From positions 248,001 through 312,000 of the forward strand of contig JAFEFN010000003.1 in the NCBI GenBank assembly GCA_018240525.1: a stretch of DNA of 64,000 nt, given 5' to 3'. The first letter of the stretch is position 1. Each line of letters begins with the position of its first letter. The position numbers and the translations under genes are program-made. Below the pieces are notes generated by a model. That model was not told the origin of the DNA. It saw nothing but the letters and a program-made list of their open reading frames with translations, and did not search any database. This DNA is from Pseudomonadota bacterium. Its GTDB lineage: Bacteria > Pseudomonadota > Gammaproteobacteria > Steroidobacterales > Steroidobacteraceae. Below, in pieces: positions 26,172 to 34,910 of this stretch.

Positions 26172-27803
26172 TCATTTTAGCGGGCGCACGGTATCGGGCA
26201 GCACGGTCGCGCCGAAGCGATCGCGCAGGCCCTGCACGCCGGGGTCCGTCTCGAAGGCCTGGCGGGCCCTGGCAAGCCTGGCCTCCTCGGCCCGCCGCTG
26301 CGCCTGCGCGGGCGTCTCCGCGCTGCCACCGGCGGCCTGGAATTCCAGGCGCACCGTCTCGCCGTAGTGCCGGGAGAGCGCCTGCGCCAGCTTCTCCTCC
26401 TGCGCCGGCGAGCGCACCACCTGGTACTGCGGATCCAGCGCCAGGCGCACGACGTTGCCCTGGCGGCCGAGGAAGGCACAGTGGCTGGCGAGCTGGCGCG
26501 CCGCACCGCCGAGCTCGATCTGCCCGAGGATCTGCGACCAGGCGGCCGGATCACCCGCCGGCCCGACCGCTGCCGGTGCCGCCGGTGCCGCCGGCGCGCG
26601 CGGCGGCGGGGCGCTGGCCGCCGGGGTGGGCGGGCTCGGCCGCTGGGATGCGGCGCCGGCGGCGCGCACTGCCGCCGCGCGGGCTTCGCCGCCGCCGGCA
26701 GTGGCTGTCACCGGCTGGCTGGCCGGCCGGAAGGCCAGCATGCGCAGCAGCGTCATCTCGAAGCCGCTGCGCGGGTCGGGCGCGAGGGGCAGGTCGCGGC
26801 GGCCGATGATCGCGGTCTGGTAGTACAGCTGCACGTCCTCGGGGGACAGGGCCTGCGCCAGGCGCTCGAGCAGCTGCGGCTCGTAGAGCTCGTCACCCTC
26901 GTAGTCCTGCACCGCCTGCCGGAAGCCGACGCGCACCAGCAGGCCCGCCAGCTCGTCCAGCACCTGGGCGTAGTCGGGCGAGAACTCCTCGAGTCCCTGC
27001 GCACAGCGCAGCAGTCCCGCCGCATCGGCAGCGGCCAGGAGGTCGAGTATGCGCACGACGTGGTCGCGCGAGATCGTGCCGAGCATGGCGCGCGCCTCGG
27101 CTTCCCCGGCCTTGCCGCCACCGAAGGCGATGAGCTGGTCCAGCAGCGACAGGCCGTCGCGCATGCTGCCGTCGGCGGCCTGCGCCACGAGCTTCACGCC
27201 CGCCGGCTCGAACCCGATCTTCTCGGCCTCGAGGATGGCGCGCAGGTGGGCGGCGATCTCGCTCACCGGCAGGCGCTTGAGGTTGAACTGCAGGCACCGC
27301 GACAGCACGGTGACCGGCAGCTTCTGCGGGTCGGTGGTGGCCAGCAGGAACTTCACGTGCGGCGGGGGCTCCTCCAGCGTCTTCAGCAGCGCATTGAAGG
27401 AGTGCGTCGAGAGCATGTGCACCTCGTCGATGAGGTACACCTTGTAGCGGCCGCGGGTCGGGGCGTACTGCACGTTGTCCAGCAGCTCGCGCGTGTCGTC
27501 CACCTTGGTGCGCGAGGCGGCATCGACCTCGATCAGGTCCGGAAAGCGACCGGCGTCGATCTCGCGGCAGGCCGCGCAGGTGCCATCCGGCTCCGCGCTC
27601 ACGCCCGCCTCGCAGTTGAGGCACTTGGCGAAGATGCGCGCGATCGTGGTCTTGCCCACCCCGCGGGTGCCGGTGAAGAGGAACGCGTGGTGCACGCGCC
27701 CGGAGCCGAGCGCGTTCACCAGCGCGCGGCGCACGTGCTCCTGCCCGACCAGCTCGGAGAACTTCTTCGGGCGCCACTTGCGCGCCAGGGCGGTGTAGCT
27801 CAT
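26172..27803 (-). CDS. dnaX: DNA polymerase III subunit gamma/tau
   Basis: Clamp-loader ATPase of the replicative polymerase. 543 residues: Walker A FTGTRGVGKTT, zinc module (CLNCEAG and CAACRE), Walker B LIDEVHMLS, sensor 1 region LLATTDPQKLP, and domain III. A Pro/Ala-rich linker (about 385-430) leads to a short tau-type C-terminal domain. It is about 100 residues shorter than E. coli tau; no A-rich slippery heptamer was noticed, so a gamma frameshift form is not supported. Follows ffs on the same strand. Confidence 0.95.
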   Translation of the reverse strand: MSYTALARKWRPKKFSELVGQEHVRRALVNALGSGRVHHAFLFTGTRGVGKTTIARIFAKCLNCEAGVSAEPDGTCAACREIDAGRFPDLIEVDAASRTKVDDTRELLDNVQYAPTRGRYKVYLIDEVHMLSTHSFNALLKTLEEPPPHVKFLLATTDPQKLPVTVLSRCLQFNLKRLPVSEIAAHLRAILEAEKIGFEPAGVKLVAQAADGSMRDGLSLLDQLIAFGGGKAGEAEARAMLGTISRDHVVRILDLLAAADAAGLLRCAQGLEEFSPDYAQVLDELAGLLVRVGFRQAVQDYEGDELYEPQLLERLAQALSPEDVQLYYQTAIIGRRDLPLAPDPRSGFEMTLLRMLAFRPASQPVTATAGGGEARAAAVRAAGAASQRPSPPTPAASAPPPRAPAAPAAPAAVGPAGDPAAWSQILGQIELGGAARQLASHCAFLGRQGNVVRLALDPQYQVVRSPAQEEKLAQALSRHYGETVRLEFQAAGGSAETPAQAQRRAEEARLARARQAFETDPGVQGLRDRFGATVLPDTVRPLK

Positions 27804-27835
27804 GAACGGTCCTCGGGCCGCACACAGGTGGAGGC

Positions 27836-27942
27836 GGCCCGCACCAGCTTAGGCTCCGGCACCCGACATCGTCGCTGCCGCTGCTGCCTTCCGGCCCTGA
27901 CGGGATTCACGACTGGTCGTCGCGGAGAAACCGATGCGGGCC
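27836..27942 (-). ncRNA. ffs: 4.5S signal recognition particle RNA
   Basis: On the minus strand the terminal stem GGCCCGCA/TGCGGGCC closes a 107-nt hairpin. Its tip carries the conserved SRP domain IV sequence (GTCAGG, then CCGGAAGGCAGCAGC), which binds Ffh. Ffh is encoded in the same window at 56989. It sits between tRNA-Ser and dnaX, as in many gammaproteobacteria; the 26-base gap to the tRNA suggests a shared precursor. Confidence 0.95.
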
Positions 27943-27968
27943 ACCATCGTCCGGGTACGGCGCGCAGG

Positions 27969-28060
27969 TGGCGGAGAGGGTGGGATTCGAACCCACGAAC
28001 ACCCGTTAGGATGTTACTGGAATTCCAGTCCAGCGCCTTCGACCACTCGGCCACCTCTCC
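27969..28060 (-). tRNA. serX: tRNA-Ser(GGA)
   Basis: 92 nt with encoded CCA. Acceptor GGAGAGG pairs with CCTCTCC. The anticodon stem CTGGA/TCCAG encloses loop CTGGAAT, giving anticodon GGA (UCC/UCU codons). A long class II variable arm (AACATCCTAACGGGTGTT) and T-arm GTGGGTTCGAATCCCAC confirm a serine tRNA. Upstream of ffs on the same strand. Confidence 0.96.
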
Positions 28061-28179
28061 AATCAACGGCTTACGTACGCTTCCTCGAATCGACCGGGCC
28101 CGCGCGGGACGGCTCGAAAAATGGCCGCGAATGATAAAGCATGCAGCCCCGGGCCGCACTTGCCGCTGCCGGGTGGTCT

Positions 28180-28470
28180 TCAGGCCTGGGGCGCAGGGGC
28201 CGGCTTGTTCACCTTGTACGGGGGCGGCGCATCCAGGCACGGGTCGTTCACGGTGCGCTTCGGCGGCGCCGGCTCCTTGAGCGCGGGCAGCTTCAGCGCG
28301 GTGGTGGTGTCCAGGGGCGTCAGTCCCGCCGGGATGGTCAGCGGGGGCACGCTCGCGGCCTTCTGGTAGTCCTGCGGCTTGTTGCAGGAAGAGCCGCGCA
28401 GGCTCTTGCAGCCACCCAGCAGCAGCGCGAATACCGCCAGAAAGACAACGGCAGCCCGGTACTTCATCAT
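28180..28470 (-). CDS. short BamC-like lipoprotein
   Basis: 96 residues from ATG 28470 (a TTG at 28473 and another ATG at 28467 are alternatives). A signal peptide ends in lipobox LGGC, Cys21. The mature segment has DYQKAASVPPLTIPAGLTPLDT, like the unstructured N-terminal 'lasso' of BamC, and then a Pro-rich tail. The two helix-grip domains of full BamC are absent. It follows dapA on the same strand, where bamC lies in E. coli, so it is probably a reduced BamC, or a lipoprotein that replaced it. Confidence 0.7.
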   Translation of the reverse strand: MMKYRAAVVFLAVFALLLGGCKSLRGSSCNKPQDYQKAASVPPLTIPAGLTPLDTTTALKLPALKEPAPPKRTVNDPCLDAPPPYKVNKPAPAPQA

Positions 28471-28521
28471 CAACCTACCTCGGTGAACTATAGGGAAATG
28501 CGCCCGAATGCCGGACGCGTT

Positions 28522-29403
28522 CTAGGCAAGGAGCCCGGCGGCCCGGGCCGCCCGCCTCACGCTCCCCTGCAGGCCGTCGGCCAGGGGGGTCAGGGGCAAT
28601 CTTACCCCAGAGCCGATGCGACCCATCTGCAGCAGCAGCCATTTCACCGGGATCGGATTCGCCTCCACGAACAGGTCCCGGTGCAGACCGGCCAGCGGGC
28701 CATCCAGGGCCTCGGCCCGGGCATGGTCCCCCGCCAGGGCAGCCGCGACCATGTCAGACATCTGCCGGGGCGCAACGTTCGCCGTGACCGAGATGACCCC
28801 GCGGGCGCCGGCCCGGATGCTCTCGCGCGCCGTAGCGTCGTCACCGCTCAGGACCGCGAAGCCGGAGGGCACCTGGGAGAGCAGCTCGCGCACGCGCTGC
28901 GGGTCCGGCACCGCTTCCTTCAGGCCGACGATGCCGGGCACGCGCGCGAGGCGCGCCACGGTCGCCGGCACCATATCCACCGCGGTGCGCGCCGGCACGT
29001 TGTAGAGGATGACGGGCTTGCCGGCCGCCGCACCGCTGGCCGCCGTGAAGTGCCGGACGAGTCCCTCCTGGGACGGGCGGTTGTAGGCCGGGGTGACCAG
29101 CAGGAGCCCGTCGACCGGCAGCGTGGCAAGCAGCGACACCTTGGCGACCGTGCCGGCGGTGCTGCTGGTACCGGCGCCGGCGATGACCGCCACCCGCCCC
29201 TTCAGCTGCTGGCAGGCACGCGCGGTCAGCTCGCCCAGCTCCGCATCACTCAGCGTCGGTGATTCCCCGGTGGTCCCGCCGACGACGATGCCGCTCGTGC
29301 CGCTGTGCGCATGCCACTCCAGCAGCTCGTGCCACACCGCGTAATCGATGCTGCCGTCGGCGCGCATGGGCGTGACGATGGCAACAATGCTGCCTGAAAA
29401 CAT
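28522..29403 (-). CDS. dapA: 4-hydroxy-tetrahydrodipicolinate synthase
   Basis: Condenses pyruvate and aspartate semialdehyde in lysine and diaminopimelate synthesis. 293 residues: N-terminal GSIVAIVTPM, GTTGESPTLS with the catalytic Thr pair, YNRPSQEGL with the Tyr of the triad, YNVPART, Schiff-base Lys in IVGLKEAVPD, and GARGVISVTANV. The ATG at 29403 gives a full-length barrel; the frame is open well upstream but carries no family sequence there. No clear Shine-Dalgarno sequence. Divergent from gcvR. Confidence 0.96.
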   Translation of the reverse strand: MFSGSIVAIVTPMRADGSIDYAVWHELLEWHAHSGTSGIVVGGTTGESPTLSDAELGELTARACQQLKGRVAVIAGAGTSSTAGTVAKVSLLATLPVDGLLLVTPAYNRPSQEGLVRHFTAASGAAAGKPVILYNVPARTAVDMVPATVARLARVPGIVGLKEAVPDPQRVRELLSQVPSGFAVLSGDDATARESIRAGARGVISVTANVAPRQMSDMVAAALAGDHARAEALDGPLAGLHRDLFVEANPIPVKWLLLQMGRIGSGVRLPLTPLADGLQGSVRRAARAAGLLA

Positions 29404-29569
29404 AGGAGTCAGAAGCGCCGCCGGGGAGTCTTGGGATGTTACGAGCGGAGCTTGCGCTGAAGCAAGGCGAAAGTGCGCCGCGCACCCTCGAGGTCGCGCC
29501 CGGCCCGCGCGACGCGCTACACTGGGCCTCGAGAGGGAAGACGCGCAGCTGAATACCCACAACCCACAG

Positions 29570-30100
29570 ATGAAGCAGCACCTGGCCGTATCCGCGATCG
29601 GCAGCGACCGCACGGGGATGGTCCACGAGCTCACCCGCGTCATCAGCGAGTCCGGCGGCAACATCAGCGAGAGCCGCATGGCCAGCCTCGGCACCGAGTT
29701 TGCGATGCTGCTGCTGGTGTCGGGCAACTGGCACGCGCTGGCGAAGCTGGAGACCGAACTGAACCGCCTGGCCGAGACCAGCGGGCTCACCATCCACCTC
29801 AAGCGCACCGAGCCGCGCACGTCGCGCACCGACATGCTGCCGTACTCGATCGACGTGGTGTGCCTGGACCAGAGCGGCATCGTCTCGAGCCTGTCGGGCT
29901 TCTTCTCCAGCCGCGGCATCGACATCGCGGAGGTTTCCACGCGCAGCTACCCGGCCGCGCACACCGGCGCACCGATGTTCGCCGTGCAGATGATCGTCAA
30001 CGTTCCCAGCCGCATCCACGTCGCGCACCTGCGCGAGGAATTCATGGAGTTCTGCGACTCGCTGAACCTCGATGCCATCCTCGAGCCGGTCAAATCGTAA
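29570..30100 (+). CDS. gcvR: GcvR-type glycine cleavage regulator (two ACT domains)
   Basis: In E. coli GcvR binds glycine and the activator GcvA to control the glycine cleavage operon. 176 residues with two ACT domains: about 1-80 (LAVSAIGSDRTGMVHELTR, ISESRMASLGTEFAMLLLV) and about 95-176 (VVCLDQSGIVSSLSGFF, IAEVSTRSYPA). ATG at 29570 matches the family N-terminus. A possible -10 TACACT (29518-29523) lies upstream without a good -35. Ends ten bases before bcp. Confidence 0.9.
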   Translation: MKQHLAVSAIGSDRTGMVHELTRVISESGGNISESRMASLGTEFAMLLLVSGNWHALAKLETELNRLAETSGLTIHLKRTEPRTSRTDMLPYSIDVVCLDQSGIVSSLSGFFSSRGIDIAEVSTRSYPAAHTGAPMFAVQMIVNVPSRIHVAHLREEFMEFCDSLNLDAILEPVKS

Positions 30101-30110
30101 GAAAGCGAGA

Positions 30111-30578
30111 ATGCCCACGCTCAAGATCGGATCCAAGGTCCCCAATTTCTCCCTGCCCATGACGGGCGGCGGCACGTGGAGCCTGAAGGACAACGCAGGC
30201 AAGAACCTCGTGATCTACTTCTACCCGAAGGACATGACTTCGGGGTGCACCCGCGAATCCCAGGACTTCCGCGACCTGGCCGCCAAGTTCAGCAAGGCCG
30301 GCACCAGGATCATCGGGATATCGCGCGATTCCGTCGCCTCCCACGACAAGTTCGCGGCCAAGGAGTCCCTGCCCTTCCCGCTGCTTGCCGACACTGATGA
30401 AAAGGTCTGCCGTCTGTTCGATGTCATCAAACAGAAAAGCATGTACGGCAGAAAGTACCTCGGAGTGGAGCGCAGTACGTTCCTGCTGGACGGCAACGGC
30501 CGCCTGGTGCAGGAGTGGCGCAAGGTGAAAGTGCCCGGTCACGCGGAGGAAGTCCTTGAAGCAGCGCAGCGTCAATGA
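30111..30578 (+). CDS. bcp: BCP/PrxQ-type thiol peroxidase
   Basis: Peroxiredoxin reducing hydrogen and organic peroxides in the cytoplasm. 155 residues; peroxidatic Cys46 in FYPKDMTSGCTRES, with the conserved Thr and downstream Arg. The usual resolving Cys five residues later is absent (Gln51); the only other Cys is near residue 100, so it may be a 1-Cys enzyme. gcvR-bcp is the gammaproteobacterial order. Its 3' end overlaps the start of the next gene by 23 bases. Confidence 0.94.
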   Translation: MPTLKIGSKVPNFSLPMTGGGTWSLKDNAGKNLVIYFYPKDMTSGCTRESQDFRDLAAKFSKAGTRIIGISRDSVASHDKFAAKESLPFPLLADTDEKVCRLFDVIKQKSMYGRKYLGVERSTFLLDGNGRLVQEWRKVKVPGHAEEVLEAAQRQ

Positions 30579-32031
30579 GCCCGGACCCACGACAGCCTCC
30601 GGAGAGTCCCGCGAAGTGAAAGGCAGGCCGCGCTCGGGGCGGCGCCTGTTCGTGCTCGACACGAACGTGCTCATGCACGACCCGGCCTCGATATTCCGCT
30701 TCGAGGAGCACGACGTGTTCCTGCCGATGGTGGTGCTCGAGGAGCTCGATGCCCACAAGAAGGGCATGTCGGAGGCCTCGCGCAACGTGCGTCAGGTGAG
30801 CCGCTTCCTCGACGAGATGATGCGCGATGCCACCAAGGAGCAGATCGACAAGGGCCTGCAGCTGCCCTCGGGCTACTCCGGCAACCACGGCAAGAAGCCC
30901 TCCACCGGGCGCCTGTACTTCCAGACACGCCAGCTGTCCACCGCCCTGCCGCAGGGGCTGCCCGGCCAGGGCGGCGACAACCAGATCCTGGCGCAGACGC
31001 TCGCCCTGCAGAACGAGTACAAGGATGCGCGCGTCATCCTGGTGTCCAAGGACATCAACCTGCGCATCAAGGCGGCCGTGGTCGGCGTGCACGCCGAGGA
31101 CTACTACAGCGACAAGACGCTCGAGGACTCCGACGTCCTCTACAGCGGCATGGCCGCGCTGCCGCAGGACTTCTGGGAGAAGCACAGCAAGGACATGCGC
31201 TCCTGGAAGGACGCCGACCGCACCTACTACGAGGTCTCGGGGCCGGCGGTGAAGGACTGGCACCCCAACCAGGGCCTGTTCGAGGACACCCCGCAGGGCA
31301 TCGAGGGCATCGTGCGCAAGGTCGCCGGCGACACCGCCACGATCGAGCTGCTGCGCGACTACCGCAACGAGCGCCACAACGTCTGGGGGCTCACCGCGCG
31401 CAACCGCGAGCAGAACTTCGCGCTCAACCTGCTCATGGACCCGCAGATCGACTTCGTCAGCATCCTCGGCCCCGCCGGCACCGGCAAGACCCTGCTGGCG
31501 CTGGCCGCCGGCCTCATGCAGACGCTGGAGATCAACCGCTTCGTCGAGATCATCATGACGCGCGTGACGATCCCGCTCGGCGAGGACATCGGCTTCCTGC
31601 CCGGCACGGAGGAGGAAAAGATGGAGCCCTGGATGGGGGCACTCATGGACAACCTCGAGGTGCTCACCGGCAGCCAGGAGGGCGGCAGCTGGGGCCGCTC
31701 GGCGACCAACGACCTGCTGCGCAACCGCATCAAGATCCGCTCCCTCAACTTCATGCGCGGGCGCACTTTCCTCAACCGCTTCCTGATCCTCGACGAGGCC
31801 CAGAACCTCACGCCCAAGCAGATGAAGGCGCTCATCACGCGCGCGGGGCCTGGCACCAAGCTCGCCTGCATCGGCAACATCGCGCAGATCGACACGCCCT
31901 ATCTCTCGGAGATGACCTCGGGGTTGACCTATGCCGTGAACCGCTTCCGCGGCTGGCAGCACTCAGGTCATGTCACCCTGGTGCGCGGGGAGCGCTCCCG
32001 GCTGGCCGACTTCGCATCCGACATTCTCTAG
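30556..32031 (+). CDS. PhoH-family ATPase with N-terminal PIN domain
   Basis: 491 residues. The N-terminal PIN nuclease domain (about 30-165) has acidic residues in FVLDTNVLMHDP, LEELDAHKKG and SKDINLRIKA. The C-terminal PhoH/P-loop ATPase (about 285-491) has Walker A GPAGTGKTLLALA, the DEAQN Walker B and TRAGPGTKLACIGN. PhoH2-type proteins of this layout couple RNA unwinding to cleavage. The TTG start at 30556 lies inside bcp but has a strong GGAGG six bases upstream; a GTG at 30615 is the alternative. Confidence 0.92.
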   Translation: MKQRSVNEPGPTTASGESREVKGRPRSGRRLFVLDTNVLMHDPASIFRFEEHDVFLPMVVLEELDAHKKGMSEASRNVRQVSRFLDEMMRDATKEQIDKGLQLPSGYSGNHGKKPSTGRLYFQTRQLSTALPQGLPGQGGDNQILAQTLALQNEYKDARVILVSKDINLRIKAAVVGVHAEDYYSDKTLEDSDVLYSGMAALPQDFWEKHSKDMRSWKDADRTYYEVSGPAVKDWHPNQGLFEDTPQGIEGIVRKVAGDTATIELLRDYRNERHNVWGLTARNREQNFALNLLMDPQIDFVSILGPAGTGKTLLALAAGLMQTLEINRFVEIIMTRVTIPLGEDIGFLPGTEEEKMEPWMGALMDNLEVLTGSQEGGSWGRSATNDLLRNRIKIRSLNFMRGRTFLNRFLILDEAQNLTPKQMKALITRAGPGTKLACIGNIAQIDTPYLSEMTSGLTYAVNRFRGWQHSGHVTLVRGERSRLADFASDIL

Positions 32032-32042
32032 GTGTACGCTTG

Positions 32043-32064
32043 GGGGCCGGGAATCCCGGCGCCC
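32043..32064 (+). terminator. possible terminator after the PIN-PhoH gene
   Basis: GGGgCCGGG-type arm (32043-32051), loop AAT, and CCCGGC-G-CCC (32055-32064) with one bulged G, 12 bases after the stop. Only TTGT follows, so it is weak as an intrinsic terminator. Confidence 0.35.
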
Positions 32065-32121
32065 TTGTAAGCGTCTGTAATCGTAGGGAAACTTAAGACC
32101 GCCGCGCGCGGTCCAACCACC

Positions 32122-33669
32122 ATGCGCCGCCTGTGCCTCTTTGCCCTGACCGCACTGATGCTGGTCACGGCCACGGTCTTCGCCGACGAGTCGAACCGGC
32201 CGATCATCCTCGGTCCTCCGGCCGGCTCGGACCTGCCCGAGCTGGGCAGCCCGGCCGCGACCCTGCTGTCGCAGTCGGATGAGTACCGCCTCGGCGCGAT
32301 GGTGGCGCACGAGCTGCGCGAGCAGAACGCCCTCCTCGAGGACCCCGAGGTGAGCGAGTACCTGAACGATCTGGGCGACCGGCTGGCCGCGCAGAGCCCC
32401 AGCGGCGGCGCGCATTTCCAGTTCTTCCTCATCAAGGATCCGACGATCAACGCCTTCGCCGTGCCCGGCGGCTACATCTTCATCCACCAGGGACTCATCC
32501 TCGTCGGCAACTCCGAGTCGGAGCTGGCCGGCGTGATGGCGCATGAAATCGCGCACGTCACCCAGCACCACATCGCCCGGCAGCTGCGCGCGCAGAGCCA
32601 GCAGTCCCTCACCACCGCCGCCATGATGATCGCCGCCATCCTGCTCGGCGCCGCCAGCGGCGGCCAGGCCGCCGAGGCCGGCCTGATCGGCGCCCAGGGC
32701 ATCGCCGCGCAGCAGCAGATCAACTTCACGCGCGAGAACGAGATCGAGGCCGACCGCGTCGGCATCGGCTTCCTGGCCGCCGCCGGCTTCGACCCGAACG
32801 CCATGGCCTCCTCCTTCGAGACCATGAGCCGCCACGAGGGCCTGGCGGCGACCTACATCCCGGCGATGCTCATCGACCACCCGGTGACCACCGACCGCAT
32901 CGCCGAGGCGCGGGCGCGCGCCGCGCAGTTCCCGCCGCGCCGTAACAAGGACTCCGAGAGCTACGAGATGATCCGCGAGCGCGTGCGCGTGCTCACCGCC
33001 GAGCGCGACGTCGACCTGGTCAACTACTACCAGAAGAAGATCGACCGCGGTGAGGCGACCCTCGGGGACCGCTACGGCCAGGCGCTTGCGCTCATCGAGC
33101 GCGACGGCGTCGACCACAGCAGCGCGGACGATGCGGCGAGGATCCTCGACAAGCTCGTGAAGGAGCACGAGGGCAATATCCTGCTGCACATCGCCCTCGC
33201 CCAGGCGCAGATCAAGGACAACCAGGCCAAGAAGGGCATGGCGACCTTCGCGCAGGCCGCGAAGCTCTTCCCACGCAACGTGCCGGTTACCGTGCGCTAC
33301 GCGGAGGCACTGATGCAGGAAGGGCACCCGATGGATGCCCACAACATGCTGCTGGACCTGTTCAACATCGTGCCGCCAACGCCGCAGCAGATCCGCCTCA
33401 CCGCGCTGGCGGCCAGCGCCGCCGGCGATGCCGGCGATGCCTATTTCTACATGGGCGAGTACGACATCGCCGGGGGCGATCTGAACATGGCCGCCCAGCA
33501 GCTGCAGCTGGCGCTCGCCTCCCCGCACATCTCATCGATCCAGCGCCAGCGCTACCAGGCGCGCCTGGACGAGGTACGCGACTACCTCATGAGCATCCGC
33601 AAGAAGCAGCTCGCCGACAGCGGCGACGGCCAGGGCGGCCAGCAGGGCCAAGGACGCGGCGGCCACTGA
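32122..33669 (+). CDS. bepA: BepA-like M48 metalloprotease with TPR domain
   Basis: Periplasmic chaperone/protease that helps LptD mature and removes misassembled outer-membrane proteins. 515 residues: signal peptide (cleavage after VFA, about 21), M48 domain with zinc motif HEIAHVTQH and downstream Glu in ENEIEADR, an adjacent hydrophobic helix, and a C-terminal TPR region (about 310-490), ending in a Gly/Gln-rich tail. Length and layout match E. coli BepA (YfgC). No clear ribosome-binding site before the ATG. Confidence 0.93.
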   Translation: MRRLCLFALTALMLVTATVFADESNRPIILGPPAGSDLPELGSPAATLLSQSDEYRLGAMVAHELREQNALLEDPEVSEYLNDLGDRLAAQSPSGGAHFQFFLIKDPTINAFAVPGGYIFIHQGLILVGNSESELAGVMAHEIAHVTQHHIARQLRAQSQQSLTTAAMMIAAILLGAASGGQAAEAGLIGAQGIAAQQQINFTRENEIEADRVGIGFLAAAGFDPNAMASSFETMSRHEGLAATYIPAMLIDHPVTTDRIAEARARAAQFPPRRNKDSESYEMIRERVRVLTAERDVDLVNYYQKKIDRGEATLGDRYGQALALIERDGVDHSSADDAARILDKLVKEHEGNILLHIALAQAQIKDNQAKKGMATFAQAAKLFPRNVPVTVRYAEALMQEGHPMDAHNMLLDLFNIVPPTPQQIRLTALAASAAGDAGDAYFYMGEYDIAGGDLNMAAQQLQLALASPHISSIQRQRYQARLDEVRDYLMSIRKKQLADSGDGQGGQQGQGRGGH

Positions 33670-33670
33670 C

Positions 33671-33697
33671 TTGCCCGCGCGGTGCGGCTGTTACAAT
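33671..33697 (+). promoter_or_regulatory. candidate mlaA promoter
   Basis: TTGCCC (33671-33676), 15 bases, TACAAT (33692-33697), ending 28 bases before the mlaA ATG. The -10 is good; the spacer is short. Confidence 0.45.
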
Positions 33698-33725
33698 GGC
33701 CGCCACCTTCCCTGGCGGACAATCC

Positions 33726-34565
33726 ATGCGAGCGACGACCCTGCGGACCGCGGTGCTGACGGCGTGCCTGGCTGCTTTCCTGGGCGGCTGCGCGAGCCTT
33801 CCCAAGGACGCGCAGCGCAGCGCGCGCGACCCGTGGGAGCGCATGAACCGCGCCACCTACAAGTTCAACGACGCGCTCGACCGCGGCATCGTCAAGCCCG
33901 TCGCCAAGGGCTACGTCAAGGTCACCCCGCAGCCGGTGCGCACCGGGGTCACCAACTTCTTCGACAACCTCGAGACGCCGATCAGCATGGTCAACGACCT
34001 GCTGCAGTGGCAGATCCGGGACTTCTTCAACGACACCGCGCGGCTGGTGCTCAACACCACCCTGGGCATCGGCGGCCTGCTCGACCCGGCCACGCGCGCC
34101 GGCCTGGACAAGAACGACCGCGACTTCGGGCAGACCCTCGGCAAGTGGGGCCTCAAGAGCGGCCCGTACGTGGTGCTGCCGGTGCTCGGGCCCTCGGACG
34201 TGCGCGATGCCGCCGGGCGCCTGGCGGACAACTACTCCACCCCGCGCGCCTACATCAGCGACCCGTGGGTGCAGTGGGGCTTGTGGGCGGCGCGCGGCAT
34301 CGATACCCGCTCACGCCTGCTCTACACCGACCAGATCGTGCAGAGCTCCTACGACCCCTACGCGTTCGTGCGCAACGCCTACCTGCAGCACCGCGACTTC
34401 AAGGTCTCCGGAGGCGGCGCGGGCGCCGGCGAGAACCAGCAGGAACAGCAGCTGCTGGATGAGGCCGACCAGCTGGAGAAGGAAAATGCGGCCGGCGCCC
34501 AGCCGCCGCCCGCCCCGGCACCGAAGCCCGACGAGACGCCCGCCTCGACACCACCGCCGAAGTAG
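33726..34565 (+). CDS. mlaA: MlaA, outer-membrane phospholipid-removing lipoprotein
   Basis: Ring-shaped outer-membrane lipoprotein that extracts phospholipids from the outer leaflet and passes them to MlaC. 279 residues from ATG 33726. Lipobox LGGC, Cys near 23; then DPWERMNRATYKFND, FFDNLETPISMVNDLLQ, and LKSGPYVVLPVLGPSDVRDAAG. The C-terminal 50 residues are a Gln/Glu then Pro-rich tail that is longer than in E. coli. Tail-to-tail with mlaFEDCB. Confidence 0.95.
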   Translation: MRATTLRTAVLTACLAAFLGGCASLPKDAQRSARDPWERMNRATYKFNDALDRGIVKPVAKGYVKVTPQPVRTGVTNFFDNLETPISMVNDLLQWQIRDFFNDTARLVLNTTLGIGGLLDPATRAGLDKNDRDFGQTLGKWGLKSGPYVVLPVLGPSDVRDAAGRLADNYSTPRAYISDPWVQWGLWAARGIDTRSRLLYTDQIVQSSYDPYAFVRNAYLQHRDFKVSGGGAGAGENQQEQQLLDEADQLEKENAAGAQPPPAPAPKPDETPASTPPPK

Positions 34566-34574
34566 CGCGGCGCT

Positions 34575-34910
34575 TCAGACCCCGCGGTCCAGCAGTTCCG
34601 TGAGATCGCTGATGCGCGCCAGCGCCGCGAAGCCTGCGGGCAGGCCGGTGAAGCGCAGCTGCTGGCCGGTCGCTTTGGCCGCCGCCAGCCAGTCGAGCAG
34701 CACGGCAAGCCCTGCGCTGTCGGCGGCACTCACGCCCGCGCAGTCCATCACCAGGGGCGCCTGCCGCCCGGCCGCGGACAGGACGGCGATGCCGGCGAGC
34801 CGCGCGGCGCGCGCCGTGGCGAAGGTGAGCGGACCGCGCGCCCGCAGCTGCCCGGCCGCGGGCGCCTCGAGCACGAACCCGCCGGTGGATGCGACGGGCG
34901 TGTCGTTCAC
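34575..34910 (-). CDS. mlaB: MlaB, STAS-domain subunit of the Mla transporter
   Basis: Small cytosolic STAS protein that stabilises the MlaF ATPase. 111 residues, with the STAS core LVMDCAGVSAADSAGLAVLLDWL containing the conserved Ser/Asp region. The GTG start at 34910 overlaps the mlaC stop as GTGA; no ATG fits. Last gene of mlaFEDCB. Confidence 0.9.
   Translation of the reverse strand: MNDTPVASTGGFVLEAPAAGQLRARGPLTFATARAARLAGIAVLSAAGRQAPLVMDCAGVSAADSAGLAVLLDWLAAAKATGQQLRFTGLPAGFAALARISDLTELLDRGV

Noticed and set aside
26172-27803. Programmed frameshift in dnaX producing gamma
   Set aside because: No A-AAA-AAG type slippery heptamer with a following stem was seen; the frame is continuous with a normal short tau tail.
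29404-29569. Glycine riboswitch upstream of gcvR
   Set aside because: The intergenic region lacks the conserved tandem aptamer sequence; only a weak -10 was found.
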